From Parvibaculum sp. (lineage in GTDB: Bacteria; Pseudomonadota; Alphaproteobacteria; Parvibaculales; Parvibaculaceae), in NCBI GenBank assembly GCA_017642695.1, contig JAEPQD010000001.1, positions 1,373,701 to 1,437,700 on the forward strand: 64,000 nucleotides of DNA, given 5' to 3'. Positions 63,266 to 64,000 of the stretch are shown here, piece after piece (position 1 is the stretch's first letter; each line of letters begins with the position of its first letter). The notes below the pieces were generated by a model. That model saw only the letters and a list, made by a program, of their open reading frames with translations, did not search any database and had not been told where the DNA came from. The position numbers were made by a program, and so were the translations under genes.

Positions 63266-64000
63266 ATGGCCTCGGAGAAAAAAGTCTTTGCCGGTCCGCG
63301 CATTAGACGGCTTCGCCGCGAGCGTGGGCTGACCCAGGCACGCATGGCTGCCGATCTCGGTATCTCGGCAAGTTATCTCAATCTGATCGAACGGGACCAG
63401 CGTCCCGTCTCCGTTCAGGTGCTGCTCAAGCTCGCTGAAGCCTATGACGTGGAGCTCAGGACGCTTGGGGGCGACGATGAGGCGCAGGCACTGACGGTCC
63501 TCAGGGAAGTCTTCTCGGACCCGCTGTTTCGCGACGCCGGTCTTACCATCCAGGATCTGCGCGAGATAGCGGCGGCGAGCCCCGCTGCGGCGGACGCGAT
63601 CTCGAATCTCTACCGTGCCTATCAGGAGAGCGTCACCAACGGCTCGATGCTGGCCGAGCGCCTCGCCGACCGTGACATGCTGGATGGAGCGGAAGCGCCC
63701 GGCCTGCCGCTGGAAGAAGTCCGAGACTTCATCAACAGCCGCAACAATCATTTTCCCGAACTCGACGATGCGGCAGAGCGGCTCTATGCGAGCGCGGGCA
63801 TCGGTTCGGAGGAGCCCTATGTGGCGTTGAGGACGGCGCTGCGTGACCTGCACGGCGTCTCGACGCGGATCGCGCCCGCCGACCTTATGTCGCATGAACT
63901 GAGGCGTTATGACCGCCATCGCCAGACAATCTTCCTTTCCGAACTGCTCGACCAGCCGGGGCGCTCTTTCCAGCTCGCCTATCAGCTCGGTTATTTCGAG
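63266..64000 (+). CDS. XRE-family short-chain fatty acyl regulator, 3' end outside the window
   Basis: Open to the window end (245 codons seen, no stop). An N-terminal XRE helix-turn-helix (IRRLRRERGLTQARMAADLGISASYLNLIERDQRPVS) is followed by a linker and the start of an ImmA/IrrE-like (DUF955) region, with the QTIFLSELLDQPGRSFQLAYQLGYFE block near the end. This matches RamB/ScfR-type regulators of glyoxylate-cycle and acyl-CoA genes. It is divergent from aceB across an AT-rich region with repeats, which supports that role. GGGGAG precedes the ATG. Confidence 0.9.
   Translation, partial: MASEKKVFAGPRIRRLRRERGLTQARMAADLGISASYLNLIERDQRPVSVQVLLKLAEAYDVELRTLGGDDEAQALTVLREVFSDPLFRDAGLTIQDLREIAAASPAAADAISNLYRAYQESVTNGSMLAERLADRDMLDGAEAPGLPLEEVRDFINSRNNHFPELDDAAERLYASAGIGSEEPYVALRTALRDLHGVSTRIAPADLMSHELRRYDRHRQTIFLSELLDQPGRSFQLAYQLGYFE

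Overview
The window reads as a chromosomal segment of a high-GC alphaproteobacterium. The evidence is codon-dense GC-rich genes with short gaps, a tRNA-His of the alphaproteobacterial type (A73, no encoded G-1), and protein families typical of Hyphomicrobiales/Parvibaculales. The many acyl-CoA ligases, short-chain dehydrogenases, enoyl-CoA hydratase, flavin monooxygenases, D-aminoacylase-type amidohydrolases and the glyoxylate shunt suggest a Parvibaculum-like degrader of aliphatic compounds; this genus call is inference. No insertion sequence, prophage, CRISPR array or rRNA was seen.

Layout. 1-7.3 kb: a PAS histidine kinase (cut by the window edge), then a tight chemosensory operon cheA(hybrid)-cheW-cheY-cheZ-like-cheB-cheR. 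7.5-11.5 kb: small hypothetical, SDR, secreted and membrane proteins, AsmA-family protein. 12-18.4 kb: ABC exporter, acetoacetyl-CoA synthetase behind a start-site hairpin, an alpha/beta hydrolase, an NSS transporter. 18.5-22.7 kb: tRNA-His, PAS_5 protein, glutathione transferase, acyl-CoA ligase, SDR. 22.8-26 kb: a copper-resistance operon (small exported protein, CopA-type multicopper oxidase with a tandem Met/His repeat, CopB) behind a MerR/CueR-type promoter. 26-40.4 kb: NdvB-like GH17-GT2 glucan synthase, D-aminoacylase family protein, EamA transporter, enoyl-CoA hydratase, DUF819 protein, LpxR-like protein, CoA ligase, Bcr/CflA efflux pump, and an LLM flavin oxidoreductase with a hydrolase. 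40.7-45.1 kb: an envelope locus with a three-barrel outer-membrane protein, an acidic Gly-rich secreted protein and a small periplasmic protein. 45.1-52.7 kb: aldo/keto reductase, a second D-aminoacylase family protein with a TauD-type dioxygenase, a hydrolase, a histone-like Lys/Ala-rich protein, an NMO-like flavoprotein and a putative Fur-controlled hypothetical. 52.7-54.7 kb: speD-speE behind a long, structured leader. 54.7-64 kb: serine hydrolase, RraA-like protein, Baeyer-Villiger-type monooxygenase, XRE regulator with a divergent membrane protein, and aceB-aceA divergent from an XRE-family regulator cut by the window end.

Functional picture. Acyl-CoA ligases, SDRs, enoyl-CoA hydratase and acetoacetyl-CoA synthetase feed acetyl-CoA, and isocitrate lyase plus malate synthase allow growth on it. 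Copper defence, polyamine synthesis and envelope polysaccharide/outer-membrane functions make up most of the rest. The least explained pieces are the triple-barrel envelope locus, the speDE leader (promoter, 8-codon ORF, four perfect hairpins), the hairpin that sequesters the aacS ribosome binding site, and several operator-like repeats with no assigned regulator.
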